From contig NZ_JARGZA010000023.1 in assembly GCF_030973515.1 (NCBI RefSeq), positions 1-47,033 of the forward strand: 47,033 nucleotides of DNA, read 5' to 3'. Position 1 is the stretch's first letter; every line of letters begins with the position of its first letter. Shown piece by piece: positions 35,783-44,341 of this stretch. A program made the translations under genes and the position numbers. The stretch is from Jannaschia maritima (GTDB taxonomy: Bacteria; Pseudomonadota; Alphaproteobacteria; Rhodobacterales; Rhodobacteraceae). The notes below the pieces were generated by a model. That model made no database searches. It was not told the origin of the DNA and worked only from the letters and a program-made list of their open reading frames with translations.

Positions 35783-35807
35783 TCCGTCATTGCAGTTGGT
35801 CATTTTT

Positions 35808-36797
35808 ATGCGCGCTATTGGATTCCGTCCCGTCTATCCCCGAACTTACCGGGCTTACAACGTCGTCGTCAGCGTTCTGCTGTTGGCCGTCTCGCTGCCT
35901 ACAATGGTCGTGATCGCGTTGGCAATGCTCGCCACACAGGGCCCTGGCGTCCTCTATCGGGGCGATCGGATTGGGCGGGGACATCGTCCTTTCAAAATAC
36001 TGAAATTCCGCACATTGTGTAGTGGCCGCGCCGCCAATCTGACGAAGGATCGCACCCTACCTGCGGACGCGGACATCTTCACGCCCCTAGGTCGTTTCCT
36101 CCGCGACACCCGCTTGGACGAGTTGCCGCAGTTGGTGAACGTGATCCGCGGCGACATGAACATCTGCGGCCCCCGTCCCGTGCGGGCTGTGATCCGCAAC
36201 CTCCACGTCTCGGCGATTCCAGGCTACGATGACCGCTTCCAAGTTCGCCCTGGTCTTCTTGGTCCAACGCAGGCTTATTTTGGTCACGGCGCTAGCAAGC
36301 GTCTGCGGGCGAAGATGAATAGCATCGCGGTGCGTCGCCCTGTCGACATGATTGCCGAACTCAGCTTTGTGGTCTGCGTAATCGGAGCCATGGTGAGCAA
36401 ACTCGTGGCTTCTCTTGTACCGGGACGACTGATGTCGGCGTTCGGCGTGACCCGGTCCCGTGACATCTGGCTGGGTGGAAACCAGCTTGCCGCTTCGGTT
36501 GCAGTCCATTGGATCTCTTCGCAAGAACTCAGGATCGTAGGTTCCGGAGTTGTTCCAGGTCTCTATGCAATCGCTATCCGTATGCGGTCGGGTGGCCTTC
36601 GGGTGGCGCAGGTCGAACTCTGGCCTGGCGACGAACACGATACCTATCGGTTCGAGGCCGCGAACGATTACGGCGCTTACGTGATCGAGAGGTACGCGCT
36701 GGGCAAGGCAGTCCTGCCCCCCCCAGTGAACGTCGTGCAAAGCAGGACCATGTCGTCCTACACCCTCACGATGCCCGAATCGGGTGCCAGAGCGTAA
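35808..36797 (+). CDS. Undecaprenyl-phosphate sugar transferase-like protein with C-terminal extension (329 aa)
   Basis: Bacterial sugar transferase (initiating phosphoglycosyltransferase, WbaP/ExoY type): membrane-associated helix at about 18-42, then FKILKFRTL (62-70), FTPLGRFLRDTRLDELPQLV (91-110) with the catalytic DE-type pair, and GDMNICGPRP (115-124). It would start polysaccharide repeat synthesis on undecaprenyl phosphate. It lacks the four-helix N-terminal part of long family members. Beyond the catalytic core (about 205) it has an unusual extra region of about 120 residues (RSRDIWLGGNQLAASVAVHW to the end), predicted strand-rich, whose role I do not know. ATG 35808 is chosen over the upstream TTG. 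Confidence 0.87.
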   Translation: MRAIGFRPVYPRTYRAYNVVVSVLLLAVSLPTMVVIALAMLATQGPGVLYRGDRIGRGHRPFKILKFRTLCSGRAANLTKDRTLPADADIFTPLGRFLRDTRLDELPQLVNVIRGDMNICGPRPVRAVIRNLHVSAIPGYDDRFQVRPGLLGPTQAYFGHGASKRLRAKMNSIAVRRPVDMIAELSFVVCVIGAMVSKLVASLVPGRLMSAFGVTRSRDIWLGGNQLAASVAVHWISSQELRIVGSGVVPGLYAIAIRMRSGGLRVAQVELWPGDEHDTYRFEAANDYGAYVIERYALGKAVLPPPVNVVQSRTMSSYTLTMPESGARA

Positions 36798-36852
36798 GGG
36801 CCGACCCGTCGAACTTCGACGTCCAGAACAGACTGGCCCACGACGGCGAACG

Positions 36853-38388
36853 ATGTTCCGCAAGGGGGCCGCGCAGTTCGGGGGTCAGTTCCTCGGCATC
36901 GTCCTCGCGCTGCTCGTCTCGCATCTAATCGCGCGACGTATGGGGATCGGCCCTGAGGCGGACGCGTTGCTCCTCGGGCGACGTCTCATAACCGCAGTTT
37001 CGGAGATGCTGAACCAGGTTCTGGTCCTCGTCTTCATCCCCGTTGTTGCTGCGCAGATTGCCGGTGGGGCTCGCCTTGGGCGGATCGTCCTCAGGTCGGC
37101 AGGCCCGGCCTTCCTTCTGGGCGTGGTCCTTGCTACGACACTCTTCCTCGCCACGCCCGCTGTCATCGGCCTTGTAGCGCCCACCCTTCCAAACACAACG
37201 CAAGCGCTCGCTACCGATGTGATTGCACTGTTCGTGTGGACGCTCCCTCCGATGATCGCGACGATTGCGGTCTCCGCCTACTGCAACGTGCATGGTGTGT
37301 TCGGCCCGACCGCGGCCATCCGACAGGTGCCAAGGATGGCCATTATCCTAGCCCTCGCCCTGGGCAGCGCTGGTGCGATCGCAGTGACGGCGGCCTGGGC
37401 ATACGCATTGGCCACATGGCTCGTCCTCATCGGGACGCTGGGGATCGCCGTGATCGCGCATCGCGGATCATCGGACGTGGATGAGGCGCCTGGTCAGGTC
37501 CCGGAGCCACCCGCAAAGGCGGGCCTCGGACGTAGGGGAACGGCTGCGATCGTCCTGGCCATCGGAGCGCTGGTCGCGATCTGGTTGGAAACAGCCGTCG
37601 CGGCGACTCGGGGAACCGGCGCGATCACGCTTCTGGACTTCGCGCAGCGAATCGGCGCGCTCCTAGGAAACACGCTGGCAACGGCGCTGGGCTTGGTCGT
37701 CTTCGCCGACATGTCCCGCCGTTTCGCGCAGGGACGGATCGACACTTTGGGGCCGTCCTTCCGCCGGGCTGTGACGATCGGTTTTGCCGCCATCGTTCCC
37801 GTTACCACTGCCGTCATTCTCAACGCCGGCGCCATCGTGGAATTGCTACTTGGTTACGGGCGCTTCGCTCATTCTGACGGTCGCGAGGACATCGTCCTTC
37901 TAATCCAACTCATGGCCGTCGCGCCAATCGGGGCTCTGATACTGCGAATGATGCTCGCAAGGATCATCGCCGAGGACGGCTTGCCGGTCGTTCGCCTGAT
38001 CGGCAGCGTTGTCGTCGTGGACCTCCTTGGTCGGATTGGCCTCTTCGCAACGCTCGTCCCATCCGTGGGGCTGATCGGCATCCCGATCGCCCTGATCCTT
38101 TCACCGATTCTTCCCATCGTCATGCTGGGAACCTGGCTAAGCGCGCGCGGCACGTTCTCCGGTTCGATCCATAAGGGCCAACTGGGTCCGGTCGCGGCTT
38201 TGTCCGGCTTGACGGCGCTAAGCATTTCCGTGGGCGTGGCGACGGCCTCGGCGGTCTCAGGCGGGATCGCGGGCAAAACGCTCGCAGCGCTGCAGCTGAC
38301 GATGTCGGGGGGGTTCGGATTGCTGACCCTGGCGGTCAGCGCATTCGTCCTGCGCGCTCGGCTCCGGTCGGCCCTGACGGCGTGGTGA
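36853..38388 (+). CDS. Polysaccharide flippase, MurJ/MVF-like (511 aa)
   Basis: About 14 hydrophobic helices and the MVF-type opening FRKGAAQFGGQFLGIVLALL, with ADALLLGRRLITAVSEMLNQ characteristic of MurJ/Wzx exporters of lipid-linked sugars. It would flip the repeat unit started by the upstream sugar transferase. ATG 36853 lies 55 bases after that gene. Its 3' end overlaps the convergent sulfotransferase gene by 53 bases, an unusual but possible arrangement. Whether it moves the exopolysaccharide unit or lipid II cannot be decided from sequence; the neighbours favour polysaccharide. Confidence 0.83.
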   Translation: MFRKGAAQFGGQFLGIVLALLVSHLIARRMGIGPEADALLLGRRLITAVSEMLNQVLVLVFIPVVAAQIAGGARLGRIVLRSAGPAFLLGVVLATTLFLATPAVIGLVAPTLPNTTQALATDVIALFVWTLPPMIATIAVSAYCNVHGVFGPTAAIRQVPRMAIILALALGSAGAIAVTAAWAYALATWLVLIGTLGIAVIAHRGSSDVDEAPGQVPEPPAKAGLGRRGTAAIVLAIGALVAIWLETAVAATRGTGAITLLDFAQRIGALLGNTLATALGLVVFADMSRRFAQGRIDTLGPSFRRAVTIGFAAIVPVTTAVILNAGAIVELLLGYGRFAHSDGREDIVLLIQLMAVAPIGALILRMMLARIIAEDGLPVVRLIGSVVVVDLLGRIGLFATLVPSVGLIGIPIALILSPILPIVMLGTWLSARGTFSGSIHKGQLGPVAALSGLTALSISVGVATASAVSGGIAGKTLAALQLTMSGGFGLLTLAVSAFVLRARLRSALTAW

Positions 38389-39304
38389 TCGCGACCGCCG
38401 CCGGGCTCCAACCGCTGCGACGCCACACCCAGTCCGGCCAGTCGACCCCCCGCCGCGACCGCCTCCGATCCTCGACCGCCTGCAGGATCCGCATCGGCAG
38501 GATCGCCCCGAGAGCATCCCCTGCCACGATGGCGCCCCTGTCCAACGACGAGAGCCGTCGCGTGCCGTGACCGCCGGCGTGGCTAGTATTCGGGGTGAAG
38601 TCGCTGACGAGGGTGTCCGGATCGATGTTGAGGTCCAGGAACCGGACCAATGCGGCGCGGGTGCTCTTCGGATCGTCCAGGGCGTCTTCGTAGCGCAGCA
38701 GCAGGACACGGTCGCACGTGCCCGCAAAGCGCCGAAGCCGCCGCGAGGTGAGGGCGTTCGCGATTGCCCCGCGCACGATGTCCTTCATGCGGGCGACACC
38801 CGTTGCCGGCACCCGACCGTAGGCGGCGAGCCGCGAGGCGGTCAGGGTCCGGCTCCCGCGCGTGATACCGACGAACCGCGCCTTCGGAAATCGGGTGGCG
38901 AGGTCTTCCGCCATACGGGTGTGGTGCGGCGACTTCTCCAGCCAATGATGGCGCCCGCGCTGCTTTGCGGTTTCCGACATAACGGCCTCGAAGACGTCGG
39001 CATGATCGCGGGCTGACACGAGAACCTGGTCCAGGAATGCATCGTCGAGCCCGCTAAGGATGTAGTAGTCGGAGTTCAGGAAAGCCGCTCGAAACGCATG
39101 TCGAGCGCCTGGGTCCGACAAGGGGCCGAAGGCGGTCGCGAAATGCGAGAAGAAGATGCTTTCATGTACCCCGCGGTGATCCCCCGCGGTGATCGCTGCG
39201 ATGGCTCCGGATCCAGCCAGCAGGTTCGCGATCCAGGTCGTACCCGACCTTTGAAGGCCGAGGATGAAGATCCCGCCCTCGCCAGCCGCGTGGTGATCCG
39301 GCAT
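38336..39304 (-). CDS. PAPS-dependent sulfotransferase family protein (322 aa)
   Basis: Sulfotransferase-3 type enzyme: 5'-phosphosulfate loop GIFILGLQRSGTTWIANLL near residues 11-29 and 3'-phosphate region KARFVGITRGSRTLTASRLA near 150. It would add sulfate to the polysaccharide in the cytoplasm or at the membrane. ATG 39304 has GGAGG nine bases upstream; an in-frame ATG at 39337, 3 bases after the upstream stop, would add 11 residues. Its last 53 bases overlap the convergent flippase gene. It ends the minus-strand polysaccharide operon. Confidence 0.82.
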   Translation of the reverse strand: MPDHHAAGEGGIFILGLQRSGTTWIANLLAGSGAIAAITAGDHRGVHESIFFSHFATAFGPLSDPGARHAFRAAFLNSDYYILSGLDDAFLDQVLVSARDHADVFEAVMSETAKQRGRHHWLEKSPHHTRMAEDLATRFPKARFVGITRGSRTLTASRLAAYGRVPATGVARMKDIVRGAIANALTSRRLRRFAGTCDRVLLLRYEDALDDPKSTRAALVRFLDLNIDPDTLVSDFTPNTSHAGGHGTRRLSSLDRGAIVAGDALGAILPMRILQAVEDRRRSRRGVDWPDWVWRRSGWSPAAVAITTPSGPTGAERAGRMR

Positions 39305-39340
39305 GTCGACTGGCCTCCGTCCCGCGCCTGGTCCCATGCC

Positions 39341-40492
39341 TCAGCTTGCCTCGCGCGCGGGGGTCCACACGGTGCTGCGCTTGCCCCTGATGGCGTTGAG
39401 GATTCCCCAGCCCAAGGCGACATGGGTGAAGGTAAAGAAGCTGGCAAGGGCCACGATCTTGTTCCGCCGGAGACGCGGGCTCCAGATCCCGGCGAGGGCG
39501 AGGGCGTAGAACGTGATCTGCCCGATGCCCGTCATCGCGTAGAACCAACCGTCGTCGATCAGAGTGACGTTCGACACGAAGAGCACCACCAGGAACAGCG
39601 GATTGAGGCGACGCATCAATTTGTGGGAGACGAGTTGCCATGCATAGACACCGTGTCGAAAGGGGTTCATGAGCGAAGCGTTCATCATCAGGCTGCGCCA
39701 CCCACGCTCTGATGATCGAAGCCTGCGACGCATCTCGTTCCCCATGCTCTCCGTCGTCGCCTCCGTCGTCGTCGCGGCCGGCTCGAAGGTCAGGCGTCGA
39801 CCGGCATGGACGACTGCCACTGAGATGTCGAAGTCGTCCGTACATCCGGGTCGCGGCGCGCGGGCGAGCGATCGCCGGACGGAGTAGACGGACCCCTGCG
39901 CCGAAACGGTTCCACCGACGCATGCCTCGGCCATCTTGAGCGTCTGATCGTATCGCCAGAACAGGCTCTCGGACGTGCCGATCCCGCCCGCCTTTGCCGT
40001 GTCTACGGTGATCTGACCGCACACGCCGCCGATCCGCGGATCGCGGTAGTGTGTCAGCATCGCGATCAGCGTACCCGGGGCGAGCATCGCGTTGGCGTCC
40101 GAGAACACGACGACGTCGCCCGTGCACCGCTTCAGTCCTTCTGCGAGGGCGCCTGCCTTGCCCACACGCCCGAGGTCCAGGACGGTGACAGACGGATCGG
40201 CGGCGGCGGCGGCACGCGCCACCTTGGCGGTTCCGTCAGTCGAGCCGTCGTCGGCCACGATGACCTCGATGTCCATCCCCGATCGTTCGAGCGAGAGCGT
40301 ATTGCGAAGCTTCTCCGCAATGACGGGCGCTTCGTTGAAGGCGGCGATCAGCACGCTGACCTTCGAGGGTCGGGGCGCGTCCGACCGCCGTGCACGGTCG
40401 GGGACCAGACGGGCGACGGCCAGCAAGATCAGGCCGTAGCCCACCAGCGAGTAGAAGAGGGCTGCGGCGGCGGTCCAGAAGAGAAAGGTCAT
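39341..40492 (-). CDS. Family 2 glycosyltransferase, membrane-anchored (383 aa)
   Basis: GT-A fold: KVSVLIAAFNEAPVIAEKL, EVIVADDGSTDGTAKVARA, DVVVFSDANAML and the acceptor region GCTDDFDISVAV; then QLVSHKLMRRLNP, a Q/RxxRW-like region near the membrane. One N-terminal helix and about three C-terminal helices make it an integral membrane transferase, as in cellulose- or hyaluronan-type synthases with few helices. The ATG at 40492 overlaps the stop of the upstream GT4 gene (TGATG), so translation is coupled. Sugar donor unknown. Confidence 0.9.
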   Translation of the reverse strand: MTFLFWTAAAALFYSLVGYGLILLAVARLVPDRARRSDAPRPSKVSVLIAAFNEAPVIAEKLRNTLSLERSGMDIEVIVADDGSTDGTAKVARAAAAADPSVTVLDLGRVGKAGALAEGLKRCTGDVVVFSDANAMLAPGTLIAMLTHYRDPRIGGVCGQITVDTAKAGGIGTSESLFWRYDQTLKMAEACVGGTVSAQGSVYSVRRSLARAPRPGCTDDFDISVAVVHAGRRLTFEPAATTTEATTESMGNEMRRRLRSSERGWRSLMMNASLMNPFRHGVYAWQLVSHKLMRRLNPLFLVVLFVSNVTLIDDGWFYAMTGIGQITFYALALAGIWSPRLRRNKIVALASFFTFTHVALGWGILNAIRGKRSTVWTPAREAS

Positions 40493-41706
40493 CACGTCGC
40501 TTCCCCTCGCATGGCGGCCACGAGTTCCGCGGCGTTGCGCGAGACTTCGTATTCCGCGCGGATACGATCCTGTCCCCTAAGGGCGATGCGCCGCGCCTTC
40601 GGCCAGTCGCCGGAGATCCCCTCCAGGGCTCGTGCGATGGCCTCGTGATCCCCGGGTCGGACGAGCCAACCCGTCACGCCATCCTCCACCAGTTCCGGAA
40701 TGCCCGACAGGTCGCTCGCGATTACGGCGCGTCCGCGGGCCATCGCCTCCATCAAGACCACCGGAATGCCCTCGACACGTCCCGCCGTCCCCACCACCGA
40801 CGGAACGACCAGCACGTGCGCCCATCGGTGGTGGACGGCGACGTGAGCGGCGGTTTGCGGCCCCTCGAATCGCACGCGATCCGCGAGGCCGAGATACGCC
40901 GCGCGCCGCGCTAGATCGTTCGCTAGGTCGCCGCCGCCGACGATCCGCGCGGTCCAGTCCATGTCCGACGGCAAGTGAGATAGCGCATCCAGAAGATGCC
41001 AGACACCCTTCTTCTCGATGAGGGAACCGACGTAGAGGATGCGCAGTCCATCGGTCTCCAGCCTTTCGGGGGGGACGGCATCGATCTCGTCCGCGTTCAC
41101 GCCGCAACGGATCAGCCGCAGCTTGCCTTCCGGAAAGCCGGGCAGCCGGGACAGGTAGCGAATGTTGAACCGGCTAATCGACCGGACGAACCGCGCGCGG
41201 GCGGCCTTCTCCACCAGCATCGCCTGACTGATGAAGATGTCGTTGGCATGGGCGGTGAAGCTGTAAGGAAGGCCTGCGACCCGGGATGCGATCATCGCCG
41301 AGGTGGCGGGGTGACCTGCGAACTCCCCGTGGATGTGATCGACGCCGGTCCGCCGGCACCACCGACCCAAGGCGACGGATTTCGGGAACAACGCGGCGAC
41401 CGCCAACCCGCGTTTGGGTTCGCGCCAATGGGCCCTCGCGAGTTGCCCGATCAGGGTTGCCATTGCGAGGGGTGCCCGGGCGCATTCCCCCAATAGGGCC
41501 GCCAACGCCGTGGATCCCAGCCAGGCGTAGCCAAAGGCCTTGGGTTCGAGGGGGCGGAAGAACTCATGGACGTCCATGTCCCGGCGTCGCGTCTTGACGT
41601 GGAAGAGCCAGGGGTCGTGGCCGAGCCGACCGTAGGCGACCAGGTTTCGATACGCGAAGGTCTCTGTGACCTTCGGGAACTCGCTGACGACGACGAGGAT
41701 CTTCAA
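40492..41706 (-). CDS. Family 4 glycosyltransferase (404 aa)
   Basis: GT-B fold retaining glycosyltransferase: N-terminal MKILVVVSEFPKVTETFAYR, mid-protein RLIRCGVNADEIDAVPPE, donor-domain ILYVGSLIEKKGVWHLLDAL, and the EX7E motif region EGIPVVLMEAMARGRAVIAS. Length typical of exopolysaccharide transferases. Start overlaps the ligase-like stop by 4 bases (ATGA, 41703-41706). Cytoplasmic or membrane-associated. Linkage and sugar cannot be inferred. Confidence 0.93.
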   Translation of the reverse strand: MKILVVVSEFPKVTETFAYRNLVAYGRLGHDPWLFHVKTRRRDMDVHEFFRPLEPKAFGYAWLGSTALAALLGECARAPLAMATLIGQLARAHWREPKRGLAVAALFPKSVALGRWCRRTGVDHIHGEFAGHPATSAMIASRVAGLPYSFTAHANDIFISQAMLVEKAARARFVRSISRFNIRYLSRLPGFPEGKLRLIRCGVNADEIDAVPPERLETDGLRILYVGSLIEKKGVWHLLDALSHLPSDMDWTARIVGGGDLANDLARRAAYLGLADRVRFEGPQTAAHVAVHHRWAHVLVVPSVVGTAGRVEGIPVVLMEAMARGRAVIASDLSGIPELVEDGVTGWLVRPGDHEAIARALEGISGDWPKARRIALRGQDRIRAEYEVSRNAAELVAAMRGEAT

Positions 41707-43118
41707 GGCGCGCCTCCCGGGCCGGCCATGCGCTCAGCCTCGTTGACGTGGTAGAGGGCCGCGCAAAGGGCCGGCAGGGCCCATGTGTACTTCGTGTACT
41801 CGTTCGGGAGGAACAGGCTGGCGACCAGGTAGGCCGCGAACCCGTAGCCGAGCGCGAGTGCGAGGGTTCGGAACGCGTCGCCGGCTGGAGCACGGGCGAC
41901 CGCGCGCAGCCGCGCAAAGGCGTAGCCGAAGATCGCGAAGAACCAGAGCGCGCCGAGGCCGAGTTGCACGATGACCGAAAGGTACATGTTGTGCAGCTCC
42001 CGCCCGAGCAGAGTGCGTCCCGGCAGGAAGCGATACGCCGGATCGACGAAGTGATGCACGAAGTTGCCCGGGCCCACACCCAAAAGGGGGTTCTGGGCGA
42101 TCAGATCCAAACCGATCAGGTTGTAGGTCAGGCGTCGGCCGAGCGTCCAGTCCCGCCCTGTGCCACCGCCGAAGATCGAACCCAGACGCTCCCAGTACTC
42201 CGCCGGAATGAACGGTAGGAACCCAACGATGCCGATCGCGGCCACCACGAGGCCTAGGGGAACGAACCGTTCCCTTCGGTAGCGCCAGACCAGAAGCAGC
42301 GCTATCAGCGCATAGGCGACGACGGCGGATCGCGCGAACGACAGGATTATCGCCAACGTGCCGACGATCACGATGGCCGCCATGATCCGCCGATACCGCG
42401 CACTTTCCAGCATGTGCACCAGGGCGAAGACGACGCCCGCCAGGAGCATCGAGGCCGCGGTGGTCGGGTTGTAGTCCGATCCGCCCGAGGATCGGTCGAA
42501 CCCTTCGGCCGTCCGCGCGGTGGTCGCGGCCTCCGACTGAGCGACCAGGGTGGCCCCCGTCGCGGTCTCCAACAGCAGGATCGCCGCGGAAACCAGGGAC
42601 GTCGCGGCGACGGCATAGATCAGGATCGCGACCCGTGTCCGTGTATCCGCCGTCACCACGATCAGGACCATGAGCATCAGCAGGCTCGCGAAGGTCCGCA
42701 GCGCGTCGAGCGCGAGGCCACGATCATCGGCGAACACGGCGGAGATCTGAGCGGCGCAAAGCGTCAGCAGCCCGCAAACGACCACCGGTTCGCGCAGCGC
42801 GAGCGTCATCCGATCCTTCGTCTGCATGCCCTTGAGCGCGATGATCACGGCCGTACCCGCCGCGATCAGTTTGAAGGCGGAAACGGGCAGGAAGCCGAAG
42901 ACGAGCTTTTCGACGGCGTCGAGGTGGGAGAACACAACCAGCGCCAGGACGCCAAGGAAGGGCTGCGCGAACAGAACGACCGCCCCGATCAACGCGACCG
43001 GCAGCGCCAGGGCGGCGATCGATGGACCGACCGCGCCCGCGGCGACGGCGGCGGCGCCACCCAGGCCGCCCGCCCCCAGCCAGATCGGCGCGACGCGGAG
43101 GGGATGCACCCCTCTCAC
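41703..43118 (-). CDS. O-antigen ligase/Wzy-polymerase-like membrane protein (471 aa)
   Basis: Polytopic protein with about 10-12 helices and the Wzy_C (O-antigen ligase) domain: FARSAVVAYALIALLLVWRY, NPLLGVGPGNFVHHFVDP and the diagnostic ELHNMYLSVIVQLGLGAL with its HN pair. It either polymerises repeat units or ligates the chain to an acceptor; gene context with a flippase and chain-length protein favours a polymerase. GTG 43118 overlaps the deacetylase stop (GTGA), consistent with coupling; a GTG at 43109 is the alternative. Coding upstream belongs to another gene. Confidence 0.85.
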   Translation of the reverse strand: MRGVHPLRVAPIWLGAGGLGGAAAVAAGAVGPSIAALALPVALIGAVVLFAQPFLGVLALVVFSHLDAVEKLVFGFLPVSAFKLIAAGTAVIIALKGMQTKDRMTLALREPVVVCGLLTLCAAQISAVFADDRGLALDALRTFASLLMLMVLIVVTADTRTRVAILIYAVAATSLVSAAILLLETATGATLVAQSEAATTARTAEGFDRSSGGSDYNPTTAASMLLAGVVFALVHMLESARYRRIMAAIVIVGTLAIILSFARSAVVAYALIALLLVWRYRRERFVPLGLVVAAIGIVGFLPFIPAEYWERLGSIFGGGTGRDWTLGRRLTYNLIGLDLIAQNPLLGVGPGNFVHHFVDPAYRFLPGRTLLGRELHNMYLSVIVQLGLGALWFFAIFGYAFARLRAVARAPAGDAFRTLALALGYGFAAYLVASLFLPNEYTKYTWALPALCAALYHVNEAERMAGPGGAP

Positions 43119-44341
43119 GAGACGGCGTAGCCCGGCTTGCCGAAGCGCCGTCGGCGCATCCGCGCCGCGATGGCGGTCAGCATGTGCCACGGCAGGCGGC
43201 CGGCCGCGCCATTGGCCCGGGCCCTGGCGGCGAGCGTCTCCAGCTGCGGCGGGCCGCCGCCGAAGGCATAGTCCTGCATGTGGACGCGGCTGAGGATGTC
43301 GGGCGCCTCGCCTGGACGGTTCTCGCCCCGGCCGCCGGTGACGGCCTCGAAACCGACCCGCCGCGCCGCCTGGATCGAGATCGCGCAGCACCTGTCGAAT
43401 GGCCAAGCCATGACCTTCGGAGGGCGTCCAAGGATCGCGGCCAAGCCGTCATGCGCCGTCACGAGCATCTGCTCCACCCGCGCATGGAAGGCGGCCTCTC
43501 CCTCGACCACACCGTTTCGCCACCACCGCCCGGAGAACGCGGAGTCGTTCTCGAGTATCGCGGCACCTTCGGACAAGACCGCGGGCGGGTCGACCGCGCG
43601 GTACCACATGGACTTGTCCCCTTCGATCCTCGCCCAGGAGAGCGGCGCGTACTTGCGCCAGTTCTGTCCCGTCGCGATGTCGATTCGCCGTCCCGACACC
43701 GGGACACACGCATGGTTCGTCCCATGCGCCTCCACGTCGAAGAGCGGGTCGGCGTCCATCTCGCGCAGCTCGGCGGCATTCATGTAGCCGCGCCAATCGA
43801 CGGGATCATTGGATAGGGGTCGGGGAGCTTGGCCCGGCGTGACGAAATCGGTGGAGGCGAAGAAGGTCGCGGGCGCATCGAACTCCCGAAGGATCGGTGC
43901 GGCGAAGAGGTAGTTGTCCAGATAGGCATCGTCGAAGTGCAGGACGAGGGACCGCGGCCGCACCGGACGCCCGCGTCGTCGTGCCTGCACGAGTTCGGAG
44001 GTCGAAATGATTGTCCATCCCCCAATCCGAAACGCCTGCAGATGGCGGCGAAGGGTTTCGGGTCGGATGGACGTGTTCGCCGCCCAAGGAAGCCAGGACG
44101 CGTTCGGGGATACGCTGTGGTAGACAAGGATCGGAACGCCGCCTGGGTGATAAAGCATGCGGAAACCTGCCGCCGCACCAGCGCCGATGGATAGCAGCGC
44201 CGCGAACGGGGGCGCACCGGCGAACGTCATCGCCCCGCCCAGGGCGAACCCGGACCCGACCATGGCAGCCGCACCCCCGAACGCGCGCCGCCGTGTGCGG
44301 CGCCGGTCGCCCGATCCGTCGATGGTAGCGGGCGCCGTCAC
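43115..44341 (-). CDS. Polysaccharide deacetylase family protein (408 aa)
   Basis: NodB-type carbohydrate esterase: SLVLHFDDAYLDN (about 131-143) contains the metal-binding FDD motif, and VEAHGTNHACVP provides the HxxxH metal ligands. An N-terminal hydrophobic stretch (about 21-65) anchors it to the membrane. It may remove acetyl groups from the exported polysaccharide. GTG 44341 overlaps the chain-length gene stop (GTGA). The second half (from about 250) carries further barrel segments such as PPKVMAWPFDRCCAISIQAA. Substrate unknown. Confidence 0.87.
   Translation of the reverse strand: MTAPATIDGSGDRRRTRRRAFGGAAAMVGSGFALGGAMTFAGAPPFAALLSIGAGAAAGFRMLYHPGGVPILVYHSVSPNASWLPWAANTSIRPETLRRHLQAFRIGGWTIISTSELVQARRRGRPVRPRSLVLHFDDAYLDNYLFAAPILREFDAPATFFASTDFVTPGQAPRPLSNDPVDWRGYMNAAELREMDADPLFDVEAHGTNHACVPVSGRRIDIATGQNWRKYAPLSWARIEGDKSMWYRAVDPPAVLSEGAAILENDSAFSGRWWRNGVVEGEAAFHARVEQMLVTAHDGLAAILGRPPKVMAWPFDRCCAISIQAARRVGFEAVTGGRGENRPGEAPDILSRVHMQDYAFGGGPPQLETLAARARANGAAGRLPWHMLTAIAARMRRRRFGKPGYAVS

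Larger units (their letters stand above)
35342..35807. other. Regulatory-rich upstream region of the polysaccharide genes
   Basis: 466 bases without a convincing gene. Local composition becomes AT-richer from about 35590. It contains the 14-base palindrome at 35647-35660, a single GTTAACG word at 35661-35667, and the inverted repeat at 35760-35782 just ahead of the sugar transferase start. Confidence 0.55.

Noticed and set aside
28400-35800. Direct repeat of the tRNA-Arg 3' end that would mark an integrated island (attR)
   Set aside because: I looked for another copy of the T-loop and acceptor end (GGTTCGAATCCTGCCGG) downstream and found none.
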